A stretch of DNA of 64,000 nt from CAIWHR01 sp963823215 (GTDB lineage: Bacteria > Pseudomonadota > Gammaproteobacteria > Burkholderiales > Casimicrobiaceae), in contig CAWGKT010000006.1 in NCBI GenBank assembly GCA_963823215.1, positions 124,001-188,000 of the forward strand, written 5' to 3'. Position numbers and translations under genes: made by a program. The notes under the pieces were generated by a model. That model did not search any database, was not told the origin of the DNA, and saw only the letters and a list, made by a program, of their open reading frames with translations. This document shows, piece after piece, positions 43,118 through 51,534 of the stretch; position 1 is the first letter of the stretch, and every line of letters begins with the position of its first letter.

Positions 43118-44404
43118 CTAGGCGATCGCTTTGACAGCGATCGCCTTCCTCTCGGGCGTGAGGTGCGCAGCGCGCGGCTCGCCGCCGTAGGTCGCCCGGA
43201 CGTAATCGTCAACGATGCGCTGGAACTCGACGGCGATGCCGTCGCCACGGAGTGTCACGGTCTTCTCGCCGTCTACGTACACCGGCGCCACGGGCGACTC
43301 GCCGGTGCCAGGGAGCGATATCCCGATGTTGGCGAGCTTCGATTCGCCGGGTCCGTTGACGACGCAGCCCATGACCGCAACCTGCATGGTCTCGACGCCC
43401 GGATAGCGCGCGCGCCATGCCGGCATCTGCGCGCGCAGATAGGCCTGGATGCGTTCGGCCAGCTCCTGGAACACGGTGCTGGTGGTCCGCCCGCAACCGG
43501 GGCAGGCGGCGACCATCGGCGCGAAGGAGCGCAGCCCCATCGTCTGCAGGATTTCCTGCGCGACAAGCACTTCCTTGGTGCGGTCGCCATTGGGCTCCGG
43601 CGTGAGCGAGACCCGGATCGTGTCGCCGATGCCTTGTTGGAGCAGCACGGCCATCGCCGCCGTCGACGCGACGATTCCTTTGCTGCCCATGCCCGCCTCG
43701 GTGAGCCCGAGATGCAGCGCGTAGTCGCAGCGGCGCGCGAGGTCGCGATAAACGGTGATGAGGTCCTGGACATGAGACACCTTGCACGACAGGACGATCC
43801 GGTCGGCGGCAAGGCCCAATTCCTCGGCGCGACTGGCGCTGCCGATGGCCGAGACGACGAGCGCCTCGCGCATCACGGCGTCGGCCGGCAGGGGCGTGGC
43901 GGCCGTGGCGTTGTCATCCATCATCCGGGCGAGGAGATCGGCGTCGAGGCTGCCCCAGTTGACGCCGATGCGCACCGGCTTGCCGTGCTTGAGAGCCTGC
44001 TCGATCATCACGGCAAACTGGCCGTCGCGCTTCGACCCCTTGCCGACGTTGCCGGGATTGATCCGAAACTTCGCGAGCGCATCCGCACACTCCGGATGGT
44101 CACGCAGCAGCTTGTGCCCATTGAAGTGAAAATCTCCGACGAGTGGCACGTGGCAGCCCGCCGCATCGAGCCGCTCGCGGATCGCCGGAACGGCCGCGGC
44201 AGCATCCGTGGAATTGACCGTCACCCGCACGAGCTCGGAGCCGGCCGCTGCGAGCGCGCGGATCTGCGCAAACGTCGCCGCGACATCCGCAGTGTCCGTG
44301 TTCGTCATCGATTGCACGACGATCGGCGCGTCGCCGCCGATCCGGACGCCGGCAACGTCGACCTGCCGCGTACGATGTCGCTCGATGCAGGGCTGCTGGT
44401 TCAT
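43118..44404 (-). CDS. ispG: 4-hydroxy-3-methylbut-2-enyl diphosphate synthase (flavodoxin/ferredoxin)
   Basis: A 428-residue iron-sulfur enzyme of the MEP isoprenoid pathway. The TIM-barrel part has GGDAPIVVQSMTNTDTADV and FRINPGNVGKG. The cluster ligands are in ACPGCGRTT and VMGCVVNGPGES. It depends on the ISC system encoded at 22-27 kb. ATG 44404 starts MNQQPCIERHRTRQV. It lies between rodZ and hisS as in other betaproteobacteria. Confidence 0.95.
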   Translation of the reverse strand: MNQQPCIERHRTRQVDVAGVRIGGDAPIVVQSMTNTDTADVAATFAQIRALAAAGSELVRVTVNSTDAAAAVPAIRERLDAAGCHVPLVGDFHFNGHKLLRDHPECADALAKFRINPGNVGKGSKRDGQFAVMIEQALKHGKPVRIGVNWGSLDADLLARMMDDNATAATPLPADAVMREALVVSAIGSASRAEELGLAADRIVLSCKVSHVQDLITVYRDLARRCDYALHLGLTEAGMGSKGIVASTAAMAVLLQQGIGDTIRVSLTPEPNGDRTKEVLVAQEILQTMGLRSFAPMVAACPGCGRTTSTVFQELAERIQAYLRAQMPAWRARYPGVETMQVAVMGCVVNGPGESKLANIGISLPGTGESPVAPVYVDGEKTVTLRGDGIAVEFQRIVDDYVRATYGGEPRAAHLTPERKAIAVKAIA

Positions 44405-44426
44405 TGCGAGTTTCCCATATCGGGCA

Positions 44427-45332
44427 TCAGCGAAGCTTGAAGCGGGCGACGTTCTGCCGCGTGTGGGGGGCGAGGTCGACGGGACTGCCTTTGTAGGTGA
44501 GGCGGACGTCTCCGGCATTGCCGATCAAGACGTCGAAGGGCGGCATGCCGGAAAGGCTCTGCACCGTGCCGCCGGGATTCATCCCGGACAGCAGGAGGCG
44601 CCCGTCGCGATCGCGAATCTCCGTCCAGGAAAAGTCCCGGAACGCGATGGTGATCGGCTGTTCGGGGACGGGACCTGCTGCCGCGGTGGCGGGCATTGCA
44701 CCGGTTGCGGCGGGAGTCGGCGTCGACACAACCGTCTGGGCGGGCTCCTGGAGAGGGTCGGACTGCGCTGCCGGCTTGCCGGCGACCAGTGGGTTCGACA
44801 GCGGCGTTCCGGTCGCGCCGGGCGGCACCGCCGCGGCCGAGGGACTTTCGACTGCGGTCTCCTTGCCCGGCAACTGGCGCGCAACGCCAGCGGGACGCAA
44901 CCATTCGTACGCCGCGGCGACGGCCACGACCACGGCCAGCGTCAGCGGTATGGCCCAGCGTGCCCACGCCGGCCTCGATTGATCGGTCGTCGGCAGCTCG
45001 CCCATCGTCTGGGCGGTCTGCTGCAGCGTCGGGGCCTCGAGCGCGGGCGCCGCGGCACCGGCCGGCAATGATCCGACCACCTCGTCCGGATCGAGGTGGA
45101 CAAGTCGCGCATAATTGCGCACGAAGCCGCGCACGAAAGTGCGGCCCGGCAGGTGGGTGTAATCGCCCTCTTCGAGCGCCCGCACCTGACGCGGGGCGAG
45201 CTTCAGCTGCTGTGCCACCGCGTCGATGGTGAGCCCCGACGCCTCGCGCGCGGCGCCGAGCAGCGCGCCGGCCGTCGCGGCCGGTGGCATGCCGCCGCCC
45301 CCCGCCTTTGCATTGGCTTGCGTCTCGGTCAC
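44427..45332 (-). CDS. rodZ: RodZ-like helix-turn-helix membrane protein (DUF4115)
   Basis: About 301 residues. The N-terminal XRE-like domain reads LLGAAREASGLTIDAVAQQL, then RALEEGDYTHLPGRTFVRGF. A membrane segment (WAIPLTLAVVVAVAAAYEWL) and a Pro/Thr-rich linker follow. The C-terminal DUF4115 domain includes DFSWTEIRDRDGRLLLSGMN. RodZ links MreB to the cell envelope and sets rod shape. GTG 45332 overlaps the pilF stop (GTGA); GTG 45338 two codons earlier is also possible. Confidence 0.88.
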   Translation of the reverse strand: MTETQANAKAGGGGMPPAATAGALLGAAREASGLTIDAVAQQLKLAPRQVRALEEGDYTHLPGRTFVRGFVRNYARLVHLDPDEVVGSLPAGAAAPALEAPTLQQTAQTMGELPTTDQSRPAWARWAIPLTLAVVVAVAAAYEWLRPAGVARQLPGKETAVESPSAAAVPPGATGTPLSNPLVAGKPAAQSDPLQEPAQTVVSTPTPAATGAMPATAAAGPVPEQPITIAFRDFSWTEIRDRDGRLLLSGMNPGGTVQSLSGMPPFDVLIGNAGDVRLTYKGSPVDLAPHTRQNVARFKLR

Positions 45333-46144
45333 TCGCACAGCCCCGTTGTTACCGACTTGGCCTCGGCCGAGTCGGGGTACCGGTTCCGCAACTGGGTGAC
45401 GTAGGCCGTCTCAGCCGAGCGATCTCCGGTTTTGCGCTCGATGCACATGCCGAGGAAAAGCGCTTCGGGCGGGGATGCAGGTTGCGCGGTAAGGACCTTC
45501 ATGTAGACGCGCGCTTCGTCCAGGCGTCCGGCGCGGTACGCGAGCAATGCGAGCCCGTAGGCGGCCGGCGCGTTGTTCGGCGATCGCGTCTGCGCGCGCT
45601 TGTAGTACGACTCCGCGTTCGCGATGTCGCCGAACTCGGCGCTGCAGCGCCCGGCGTTGATGAGGGCGATCTCGGGCGTCTTGTACAGCGGGTTGCGCAG
45701 CGCCATCTCGAACTCGGGAATCGACTGGCGCGGCTTGCCGTTGCTGCACAGGTACCAGCCCCAGTTGTGCCGGATGTCGGAGTCATCCGGCGCGAGCGCG
45801 AGGCCGCGCTGGAAGTTCTGCTCGGCCTTCGCGTTCTCGCCCAGCACTGCATAGACGAGGCCGAAGTAGTTGTAGATCTGCGGGTTGCCGGGGTCGAGCG
45901 CCACCGCCTCGTTGAGCTCCTCGAGCGCAATGTCCATTCGGCCACGCTCGTAATACCCCGCGCCGAGTTCGGCATGGAGCACTGCGCGATCCTTGGGGCT
46001 CGCTTCCTGGGTCTTCACCGGAGGCAGCGGATCGGGCGCGCGTTGCGCGGCGGGAGCGGCCGCCGGTGACGCGCACGAACCGACGAGCGTTACGAGCGCG
46101 ACGAGGGTGGCGATCGTGGCGGCGCTGCGGAGCAAGTGCTTCAT
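45329..46144 (-). CDS. pilF: Type IV pilus biogenesis/stability lipoprotein PilF (PilW)
   Basis: A 271-residue lipoprotein with signal peptide and lipobox (ATLVALVTLVGSCAS), then six TPR repeats, for example AGYYERGRMDIALEELNEAV and LDPGNPQIYNYFGLVYAVLG. It helps the PilQ secretin assemble in the outer membrane. ATG 46144 is six bases after GGGA; an ATG two codons upstream overlaps that site. It stands between rlmN and rodZ, as usual. Confidence 0.92.
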   Translation of the reverse strand: MKHLLRSAATIATLVALVTLVGSCASPAAAPAAQRAPDPLPPVKTQEASPKDRAVLHAELGAGYYERGRMDIALEELNEAVALDPGNPQIYNYFGLVYAVLGENAKAEQNFQRGLALAPDDSDIRHNWGWYLCSNGKPRQSIPEFEMALRNPLYKTPEIALINAGRCSAEFGDIANAESYYKRAQTRSPNNAPAAYGLALLAYRAGRLDEARVYMKVLTAQPASPPEALFLGMCIERKTGDRSAETAYVTQLRNRYPDSAEAKSVTTGLCE

Positions 46145-46166
46145 GGTCATTCCCAAACAGGCGGGG

Positions 46167-47357
46167 TCAATGCGCCGTCGTCGCCGCGGCTGCAGTGTGG
46201 ATCCTGATGCGTCGTTTGGTGCGGTCCTGCACGCGTCCGGCGAGCTGGCCGCATGCCGCGTCGATGTCCTCGCCGCGCGTCTTGCGGATCGTCGTCACGT
46301 AGCCGGCGTCCATCAGGGCTTTCTGGAATGCGAGGATCCGCGCGCGCGAGCTCGTCCGGAACTCCGCGCCCGGGAACGGGTTCCACGGGATCAGGTTGAA
46401 CTTGCAGGGGATGTCGCGGACGAGGGCCGCGACCTCGCGCGCGTGGTCCGCCGTGTCGTTGACACCGTCCAGCATCACGTACTCGAACGTGACGAAATCG
46501 CGTGGCGCGCGATCGAGGTAACGAAGGCAGGCGGCAAGCAGCTGCGCCAGCGGGTACTTGCGATTGATCGGCACCAGGCGGTCGCGCAGCGGGTCGTTGC
46601 CTGCGTGCAACGAAACGGCGAGCGCGACGGGGCAGCCCTCGCGCAGGCGGTCCATCGCGGGTACGAGCCCCGACGTGGACAGCGTGACGCGGCGGCGCGA
46701 CAGGCCATAGGCGTTGTCGTCGAGGAACACGTGGAGCGACGACACCACACTGTCGTAATTGGCCAGCGGCTCGCCCATGCCCATCAGCACGACGTTGGTG
46801 ATCGGCGCGCGCCCTTGATCCACCCACGGAAAGGTCATTGGTGCACCCTTGGCGCTGTGCGCCTTCCCTCCGAGAGGGAGCAGTTCGCGCTCGGGACGGT
46901 CGGTCGCGCTCACGCCGTCGGCGAGCAGCGCGCGATTCGCGTGCCAGAGCTGCCCCACGATCTCGGCCGTCGTCAGATTGCGGTTGAAGCCCTGCTTGCC
47001 GGTCGAGCAGAACGCGCAGTCGAGCGCGCAACCCGCCTGCGACGAGAGGCACAGCGTGCCCCGGTCGTCCTCGGGGATGAAGACCATCTCGACCGCATTG
47101 CCGGCGCCCACGTCGAGCAACCACTTGCGCGTGCCGTCGGTCGCCGTGGTGTCGCTGACTACGGTAGGGCCGCGGATCGTCGCGACCGCGGAGAGCTTCT
47201 CGCGCAGCGCGCGCGACAGGTCCGTCATCGCCTCGATCTCGCCCACGAGCCGCTGGTGCATCCAGTGCGACACCTGCTTCGCGCGGAACGGCTTTTCGCC
47301 AAGGTCCGCGAAGAGAGCCGCGAGGCCGGCGGCGTCGAGGTCGAGGAGGTTGATCAC
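46167..47357 (-). CDS. rlmN: Dual-specificity 23S rRNA/tRNA adenine-C2 methyltransferase RlmN, with repeat insert
   Basis: A 396-residue radical SAM methyltransferase for A2503 of 23S rRNA and A37 of tRNAs. The cluster motif is C110, C114, C117 (CALDCAFC). The methyl-carrying C-terminal Cys is in DIDAACGQLAGR. Also seen: VVLMGMGEPLANYD and FEYVMLDGVNDT. Between the conserved QLWHANRAL and ITNVVLMGMGEP there are about 30 extra residues (151-183), including ERELLPLGGKAHSAKGAPM, encoded by a copy of junction repeat type 3. The insert lies in a loop that varies among homologues. Start GTG 47357 follows GGGGA. Confidence 0.93.
   Translation of the reverse strand: MINLLDLDAAGLAALFADLGEKPFRAKQVSHWMHQRLVGEIEAMTDLSRALREKLSAVATIRGPTVVSDTTATDGTRKWLLDVGAGNAVEMVFIPEDDRGTLCLSSQAGCALDCAFCSTGKQGFNRNLTTAEIVGQLWHANRALLADGVSATDRPERELLPLGGKAHSAKGAPMTFPWVDQGRAPITNVVLMGMGEPLANYDSVVSSLHVFLDDNAYGLSRRRVTLSTSGLVPAMDRLREGCPVALAVSLHAGNDPLRDRLVPINRKYPLAQLLAACLRYLDRAPRDFVTFEYVMLDGVNDTADHAREVAALVRDIPCKFNLIPWNPFPGAEFRTSSRARILAFQKALMDAGYVTTIRKTRGEDIDAACGQLAGRVQDRTKRRIRIHTAAAATTAH
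46841..46905 (-). repeat. Junction repeat type 3 inserted in frame in rlmN
   Basis: About 65 bases matching the intergenic copy at 19625-19690. On the plus strand: GCACCCTTGGCGCTGTGCGCC then TCCCTCCGAGAGGGAG. The reading frame used by rlmN is the same frame that is open in the other copy. At the position of the TAG stop in that copy, this one has AAG (Lys), and both are followed by GGGTGC-CC. Confidence 0.85.
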
Positions 47358-47373
47358 GTGCTCAGTCCCCGGC

Positions 47374-47799
47374 TCAGCGACTGTAGACCGCCAGGGCAGG
47401 GAAGAAGTACGCGATCTCGGTCCGGGCGGTGTCCGGGCCGTCGGAGCCGTGCACGGCATTCGCGTCGATCGATTTCGCGAAATCGGCCCGGATCGTGCCG
47501 GGGGCGGCCTTTTTCGGGTCCGTCGCGCCCATGAGGTCGCGATTCTTCGCGATGGCGTCTTCGCCTTCGAGCACCTGGATCATTGCCGGTCCGGACGTCA
47601 TGAAATCGACCAGATCCTGGAAAAACGGCCGTTCCAGGTGAACCGCATAAAAGCCACCAGCCTCGGCTGACGACATCCAGCGCATCTGGGCGGCCACGAT
47701 CCTGAGTCCATTGGACTCGAAGCGGGAATAGATCTTTCCGATGACATTGGCGGCTACCGCATCGGGCTTGATGATGGAAAGTGTGCGTTCGACGGCCAT
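47374..47799 (-). CDS. ndk: Nucleoside diphosphate kinase, copy 1
   Basis: A 141-residue kinase balancing NTP pools. Starts MAVERTLSIIKPDAV; the catalytic histidine is in NAVHGSDG. It differs from the second copy at 49471-49896 by about 15 residues, none at the active site. GGAG precedes ATG 47799. It is the copy in the conserved ndk-rlmN-pilF order, with 16 bases before the rlmN start. Confidence 0.96.
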   Translation of the reverse strand: MAVERTLSIIKPDAVAANVIGKIYSRFESNGLRIVAAQMRWMSSAEAGGFYAVHLERPFFQDLVDFMTSGPAMIQVLEGEDAIAKNRDLMGATDPKKAAPGTIRADFAKSIDANAVHGSDGPDTARTEIAYFFPALAVYSR

Positions 47800-47838
47800 G
47801 CTTGCGACTCCGAATGGATAAATGCGAGTAAATTCAAA

Positions 47839-47866
47839 ATTATACCATTTCCGATGCCCCTGTCGC
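47839..47866 (-). promoter_or_regulatory. Promoter of ndk copy 1
   Basis: On the minus strand: GCGACA (47861-47866), 16-base spacer, TATAAT (47839-47844), then a 39-base leader to the ATG. The -10 box is perfect. The same element and leader occur before ndk copy 2. Confidence 0.65.
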
Positions 47867-48074
47867 CGGGTGCGGCCCCCCCGCCTTGGGAGGGCTTGCA
47901 TTGGCGAAACGCGTCGCAACCGGGCGTGACGATGTTGCCGTGGGCCCGCCCGCCCGGATGCGCGGAACCCGATGGCACTTTTGCGCGGCGAGACTCCGCG
48001 CGCCGGATTCAGCGAATCGTCAGGGGAGAAACGAACGGCGTCCCGACTTCGCGTCGAAAGAGATTGGGCGCAAT
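47867..48074. other. Intergenic stretch without a recognised gene
   Basis: Part of the 441-base gap between ndk copy 1 and terC; the rest of the gap is promoter and repeat. I see no convincing gene, RNA or terminator here. The last 55 bases are covered by the tail of the repeat ORF 48020-48244. Confidence 0.5.
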
Positions 48075-48244
48075 GGATTACCTTCGCGCTGCGCGCTCCG
48101 GTATTCGCCCTTGGGGCGGCGCACTGGATTACCTTCGCGCTGCGCGCTCCGGTATTCGCCCTTGGGATGGCCCGGCGGGGGCACTGGAGTACCTTCGCGC
48201 TGCGCGCTCCGGTATTCGCCCTTGGGACGGCCCGGCGGGCTCAT
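48020..48244 (-). CDS. Repeat-encoded 74-residue ORF after the terC-usp gene
   Basis: ATG 48244 overlaps the stop of the terC-usp gene (ATGA). The frame runs through all three type 2 repeat units and ends at TGA 48020. The peptide is made of MSPPGRPKGEYRSAQREGTP, PGHPKGEYRSAQREGNP and RRPKGEYRSAQREGNP, then a short unique tail FDAKSGRRSFLP. The same frame of the same repeat is translated at the N-terminus of RNase R. Translation here is only inferred from the coupled start. Confidence 0.3.
   Translation of the reverse strand: MSPPGRPKGEYRSAQREGTPVPPPGHPKGEYRSAQREGNPVRRPKGEYRSAQREGNPLRPISFDAKSGRRSFLP
48075..48244 (-). repeat. Junction repeat type 2, three 60-bp units
   Basis: Units at about 48075-48120, 48126-48179 and 48186-48244; the first is shortened by 6 bases of the GGCCCGGCGGG end. 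Plus-strand core is TACCTTCGCGCTGCGCGCTC then CGGTATTCGCCCTTGGG. Near-identical units lie in rnr at 30895-31014. The array abuts the terC-usp stop codon. Confidence 0.92.
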
Positions 48245-49395
48245 GGCACCAGCAATACCGGCACGCCCGCATGCTCGGCGGTGCCTTGCGCCACGGACCC
48301 CAGCAGCGCGGCAGTGTGGGTACCCAGACCGCGCGTCCCCATCACGATAAGATCGCAGTCCTCCGCCTGTGCAACCTCGGCAATGGTCTGCCCCGGATTG
48401 CCGACAAGTTGGTGTTCGTGCGGGGTCAGGCCCGCCGCAGCGAGCAGCGCGCGCGCCGGCGCCAATGCCTGCTCGCTGCGCTCCCGATGGTAGTCGTCGA
48501 GCGTCGCGCCGGCCACGAACGTCGAGACATCGCCGGACACGGGTCGCTGCACGTTGATCAGGTGCACGTCCAGTGCGGGCATTGCGCGCATGTTCTGGCG
48601 CATGGCGAGCAGGTGGCGAACGGCCTTCGTCGCTCCTTCGGACCCGTCCACGGCGAGCAGAATACGCTGCAGACGGGCCGGCACGTGTGCGGCGACAACG
48701 GGCGGCATCTTGCGGGCGGCGCGTTCCGCGCGTGAAACCAGCCACTTGCCCAGGAGCACCACGCCGATCGCGCCGGCGGCCGGCGCGACGTAGTGCAGGA
48801 ATGCCGCCTGCGCATCGACCCAACCCTTCGACGCCACGTCGGTTATCGCCATCTCGCCGGCGACCCAGCCCAGCAGTGCCGCCCCCAGCGTGATGATGAC
48901 TGGGAAGCGTCCCATGAGCGTAAGCAGCAGGCGGCTGGCGAAGATCACCAACGGAATCGAGATGGCCAGACCCAGGATCAACAAGACCGTGCTGCCTTTG
49001 GCGGCAGCGGCGACGCCAATCACGTTGTCAAGGCTCATCACCAGATCGGCGATCAGGATCGTCTTGATGGCCGTGCCGATGCTCGAGTTGACCGCGCCAT
49101 GCCCGTCGGCTTCCTCCTCCTCGGGAAGCAGCAGCTTGACCGCGATCCACAGCAGCAGGACCGCGCCGGCGAGCTTGAGATAGGGCAGACGCAGGAGTTC
49201 GACCGCGACGATGGTCAGCGCGATGCGCATGCCCACCGCGGCGCCGCTGCCCCAGGCGACCGCACGGTTCTGCTGGTGGGCCGGCAATCCGCGCGCCGCC
49301 AGCGCGATGACGACCGCGTTGTCTCCCGACAGCACGATGTTCACGCCGATGATCTCCAGCAGCGCGATCCAGAATTCGGGGCTATCGAAGCTCAT
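48241..49395 (-). CDS. TerC family membrane protein fused to a universal stress protein domain
   Basis: A 384-residue fusion. Residues 1-230 are a TerC/YjbE-type integral membrane protein with about seven helices and the acidic membrane motifs IVLSGDNAVVIALAARG and ADLVMSLDNVIGVAAAA. TerC proteins are linked to metal (Mn, Ca) export and tellurium resistance. Residues 238-384 are a UspA domain: RILLAVDGSEGATKAV at its start and the ATP-binding MGTRGLGTHTAALLGSVAQ near its end. The fusion suggests a nucleotide-sensing cytoplasmic domain on the transporter (inference). Its TGA stop overlaps the repeat ORF start. It lies between the two ndk copies. Confidence 0.88.
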   Translation of the reverse strand: MSFDSPEFWIALLEIIGVNIVLSGDNAVVIALAARGLPAHQQNRAVAWGSGAAVGMRIALTIVAVELLRLPYLKLAGAVLLLWIAVKLLLPEEEEADGHGAVNSSIGTAIKTILIADLVMSLDNVIGVAAAAKGSTVLLILGLAISIPLVIFASRLLLTLMGRFPVIITLGAALLGWVAGEMAITDVASKGWVDAQAAFLHYVAPAAGAIGVVLLGKWLVSRAERAARKMPPVVAAHVPARLQRILLAVDGSEGATKAVRHLLAMRQNMRAMPALDVHLINVQRPVSGDVSTFVAGATLDDYHRERSEQALAPARALLAAAGLTPHEHQLVGNPGQTIAEVAQAEDCDLIVMGTRGLGTHTAALLGSVAQGTAEHAGVPVLLVP

Positions 49396-49470
49396 GAGTG
49401 CTTTCGTTCGTTAACGTGCGCGTCGCGTTCGTGCGCGCCGAAACCCGAGCCAGGGTTGAGCCCGTTTGGC

Positions 49471-49896
49471 TCAGCGGCTGTAAACCGCCAGGGTAGGGAA
49501 GAAGTATGCAATTTCGGTCCTGGCGGTTTCCGCTTCGTCGGAACCATGCACGGCGTTCGCGTCGATCGATTTTGCGAAATCGGCCCGGATCGTGCCGGGC
49601 GCGGCCTTTTTCGGGTCGGTCGCGCCCATCAGGTCGCGGTTCTTCGCGATGGCGTTCTCGCCTTCGAGTACTTGAATCATCACCGGGCCGGACGTCATGA
49701 AATCAACCAGGTCTTGGAAAAACGGCCGTTCCAGGCGAACGGCATAAAAGCCACCGGCCTCGGCCGACGAAAGCCGGCGCATCTGCGCGGCCACGATCTT
49801 GAGACCGTTGGTCTCGAACCGAGACAAGATCTTGCCGATGAGATCGGCGGCAACCGCATCGGGCTTGATGATGGAAAGCGTGCGTTCGACGGCCAT
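49471..49896 (-). CDS. ndk: Nucleoside diphosphate kinase, copy 2
   Basis: A 141-residue enzyme nearly identical to copy 1; active-site NAVHGSDE and NRDLMGATDPKKA are kept. It has DLIGKILSRFETNGLKI where copy 1 has NVIGKIYSRFESNGLRI. Its promoter and leader also match those of copy 1, so the duplicated unit included the control region. It precedes terC-usp on the same strand. Both copies appear functional. Confidence 0.95.
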   Translation of the reverse strand: MAVERTLSIIKPDAVAADLIGKILSRFETNGLKIVAAQMRRLSSAEAGGFYAVRLERPFFQDLVDFMTSGPVMIQVLEGENAIAKNRDLMGATDPKKAAPGTIRADFAKSIDANAVHGSDEAETARTEIAYFFPTLAVYSR

Positions 49897-49935
49897 GCTG
49901 GGGGCTCCGGATGGATAAATGCGAGTAAATTCAAG

Positions 49936-49964
49936 GTTATACCATCTCCGGCGCCCCTTGTCGC
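49936..49964 (-). promoter_or_regulatory. Promoter of ndk copy 2
   Basis: On the minus strand: GCGACA (49959-49964), 17-base spacer, TATAAC (49936-49941), with the leader TTGAATTTACTCGCATTTAT shared with copy 1. One base change in the -10 box and a one-base longer spacer distinguish it from the copy 1 promoter. Confidence 0.6.
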
Positions 49965-50136
49965 CGAGTCCGGCACGTGGCACCGCGCACCCATGCGCGC
50001 CGTGACGGCGGTCGTCGCCCCGCGGATTTCCCCAGACGGTGCCGCCCCGGGGCACCCAAGGAAAAGGCTCGCCTTCTGCACGGTCGTCGCGCACCCGCCC
50101 TGGTGGCAATCGTGCGCGACGAAACGCGCGCTTGCG

Positions 50137-51534
50137 CTAGCGCATCATCCCCAGCGTCGTCGGCAGCCAGGTGGTCATCGCCGGCCAATAGGTGACGAGC
50201 ACGAGGAAGATCAGCATCGTGAGGAGCCATGGCCAAACGGCGATGGTGAGCTCGGTAATGCCCATCTTGGTGATGCCGGATGCCACGTAGAGGTTCAGCC
50301 CCACCGGCGGGTGGCACATGCCGACTTCCATGTTGACCACCATGATGATGCCGAAGTGCACCGGGTCGATGCCGAGCTTCATCGCGACCGGGAACAGCAT
50401 CGGTGCCATGATCAGCACGATCGACGACGGCTCCATCACGTTGCCGGCAAGGAGCAGCACGACGTTCACGAACAGCAGGAACGCCACCATCCCGAGGCCC
50501 TTGTCGAGCATCCAGGCGGCGAGCTCCTGCGGGATCTGCTCGGATGTCATCAGGTACGAGAACATGACTGCGTTGGTGATGATGTAGAGCAGCATCGCGC
50601 TCATGTTGGCCGAATCGAGCAGGATCTTCGGCGTCTTGGACAGCGGCATGTCCTTGTAGATGAAAATGGCGACGAAGAACGCGTAGACGGCGCTCATTGC
50701 CGCTGCTTCGGTGGGCGTGAAGATGCCCGTGTAGATGCCGCCGATGACGACGACGACGAGCAGCAGGCCCCAGACGCTCTCGCGGAACGCAGTCCAGCGC
50801 TCGGCCCAGCTCGCGGCGGGTTGGCGCGGGTAGTTGAACTTGCGCGCGCGCCACCACGTGGTGAAGCCGAGGAAGGTCGCCAGGAGCAGGCCGGGCACGA
50901 TGCCGGCGATGAACAGCGCGCCCACCGAGGTGCTGGTCGCGACCGCGTACATCACCATCACGATCGACGGCGGGATCAGGATGCCGAGCGCGCCGGACGT
51001 GGTGATCACGCCCGCGCCGAAGCGGGCGGGGAACCCCTGCTTGATCATCGCGGGCAGGATGATCGAGCCGATCGCAACCACGGTCGCCGGCGAGCTGCCC
51101 GACACCGCGGCGAAGAGCGCACAGGCCATGACGCCGGCGAGTCCCAGGCCGCCATGCCAGTGGCCGACCAGCGCCGATGCGAAATTGATCATCCGCCGCG
51201 CGACCCCGCCGTGGGTGAGGAAGTTTCCGGCGAGAATGAAGAACGGGATTGCCATGATCTCGAACTTCTCGATGCCGGTGAAGAGCTTGAGCGCGACCGA
51301 CTCGATCGGCACCGTCGTCATCGTGAACAGGTACGTGAGCACGGTGAGACCGAGGGAGATGGATATCGGCATGCCGGTCAGCATCAGGCCGAACAGCAGC
51401 GTGAAGATGATCCAGCCGCTGGCGACCGTCACGCCGGCGAGCTTCAGCACCAGCGGGATCGCGATCAGGACCGGCGGGATCAGCGCCGGCCAGCGCGGCG
51501 CATTCGTCGGGACGGCGGGGACGAGCGCGCTCAT
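50137..51534 (-). CDS. dctM: TRAP transporter large permease (DctM type), second system
   Basis: A 465-residue membrane protein with about 12-13 helices. Blocks: IPFFILAGNFLTHGGVARRM, SGSSPATVVAIGSIILPAM, GALGILIPPSIVMVMYAVAT, GIFTPTEAAAMSAVYAF and MCHPPVGLNLYVASGI. This is closer to the C4-dicarboxylate DctM type than the copy at 17678. Its ATG overlaps the dctQ stop by four bases. Order on the strand is dctP-dctQ-dctM. Confidence 0.93.
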   Translation of the reverse strand: MSALVPAVPTNAPRWPALIPPVLIAIPLVLKLAGVTVASGWIIFTLLFGLMLTGMPISISLGLTVLTYLFTMTTVPIESVALKLFTGIEKFEIMAIPFFILAGNFLTHGGVARRMINFASALVGHWHGGLGLAGVMACALFAAVSGSSPATVVAIGSIILPAMIKQGFPARFGAGVITTSGALGILIPPSIVMVMYAVATSTSVGALFIAGIVPGLLLATFLGFTTWWRARKFNYPRQPAASWAERWTAFRESVWGLLLVVVVIGGIYTGIFTPTEAAAMSAVYAFFVAIFIYKDMPLSKTPKILLDSANMSAMLLYIITNAVMFSYLMTSEQIPQELAAWMLDKGLGMVAFLLFVNVVLLLAGNVMEPSSIVLIMAPMLFPVAMKLGIDPVHFGIIMVVNMEVGMCHPPVGLNLYVASGITKMGITELTIAVWPWLLTMLIFLVLVTYWPAMTTWLPTTLGMMR

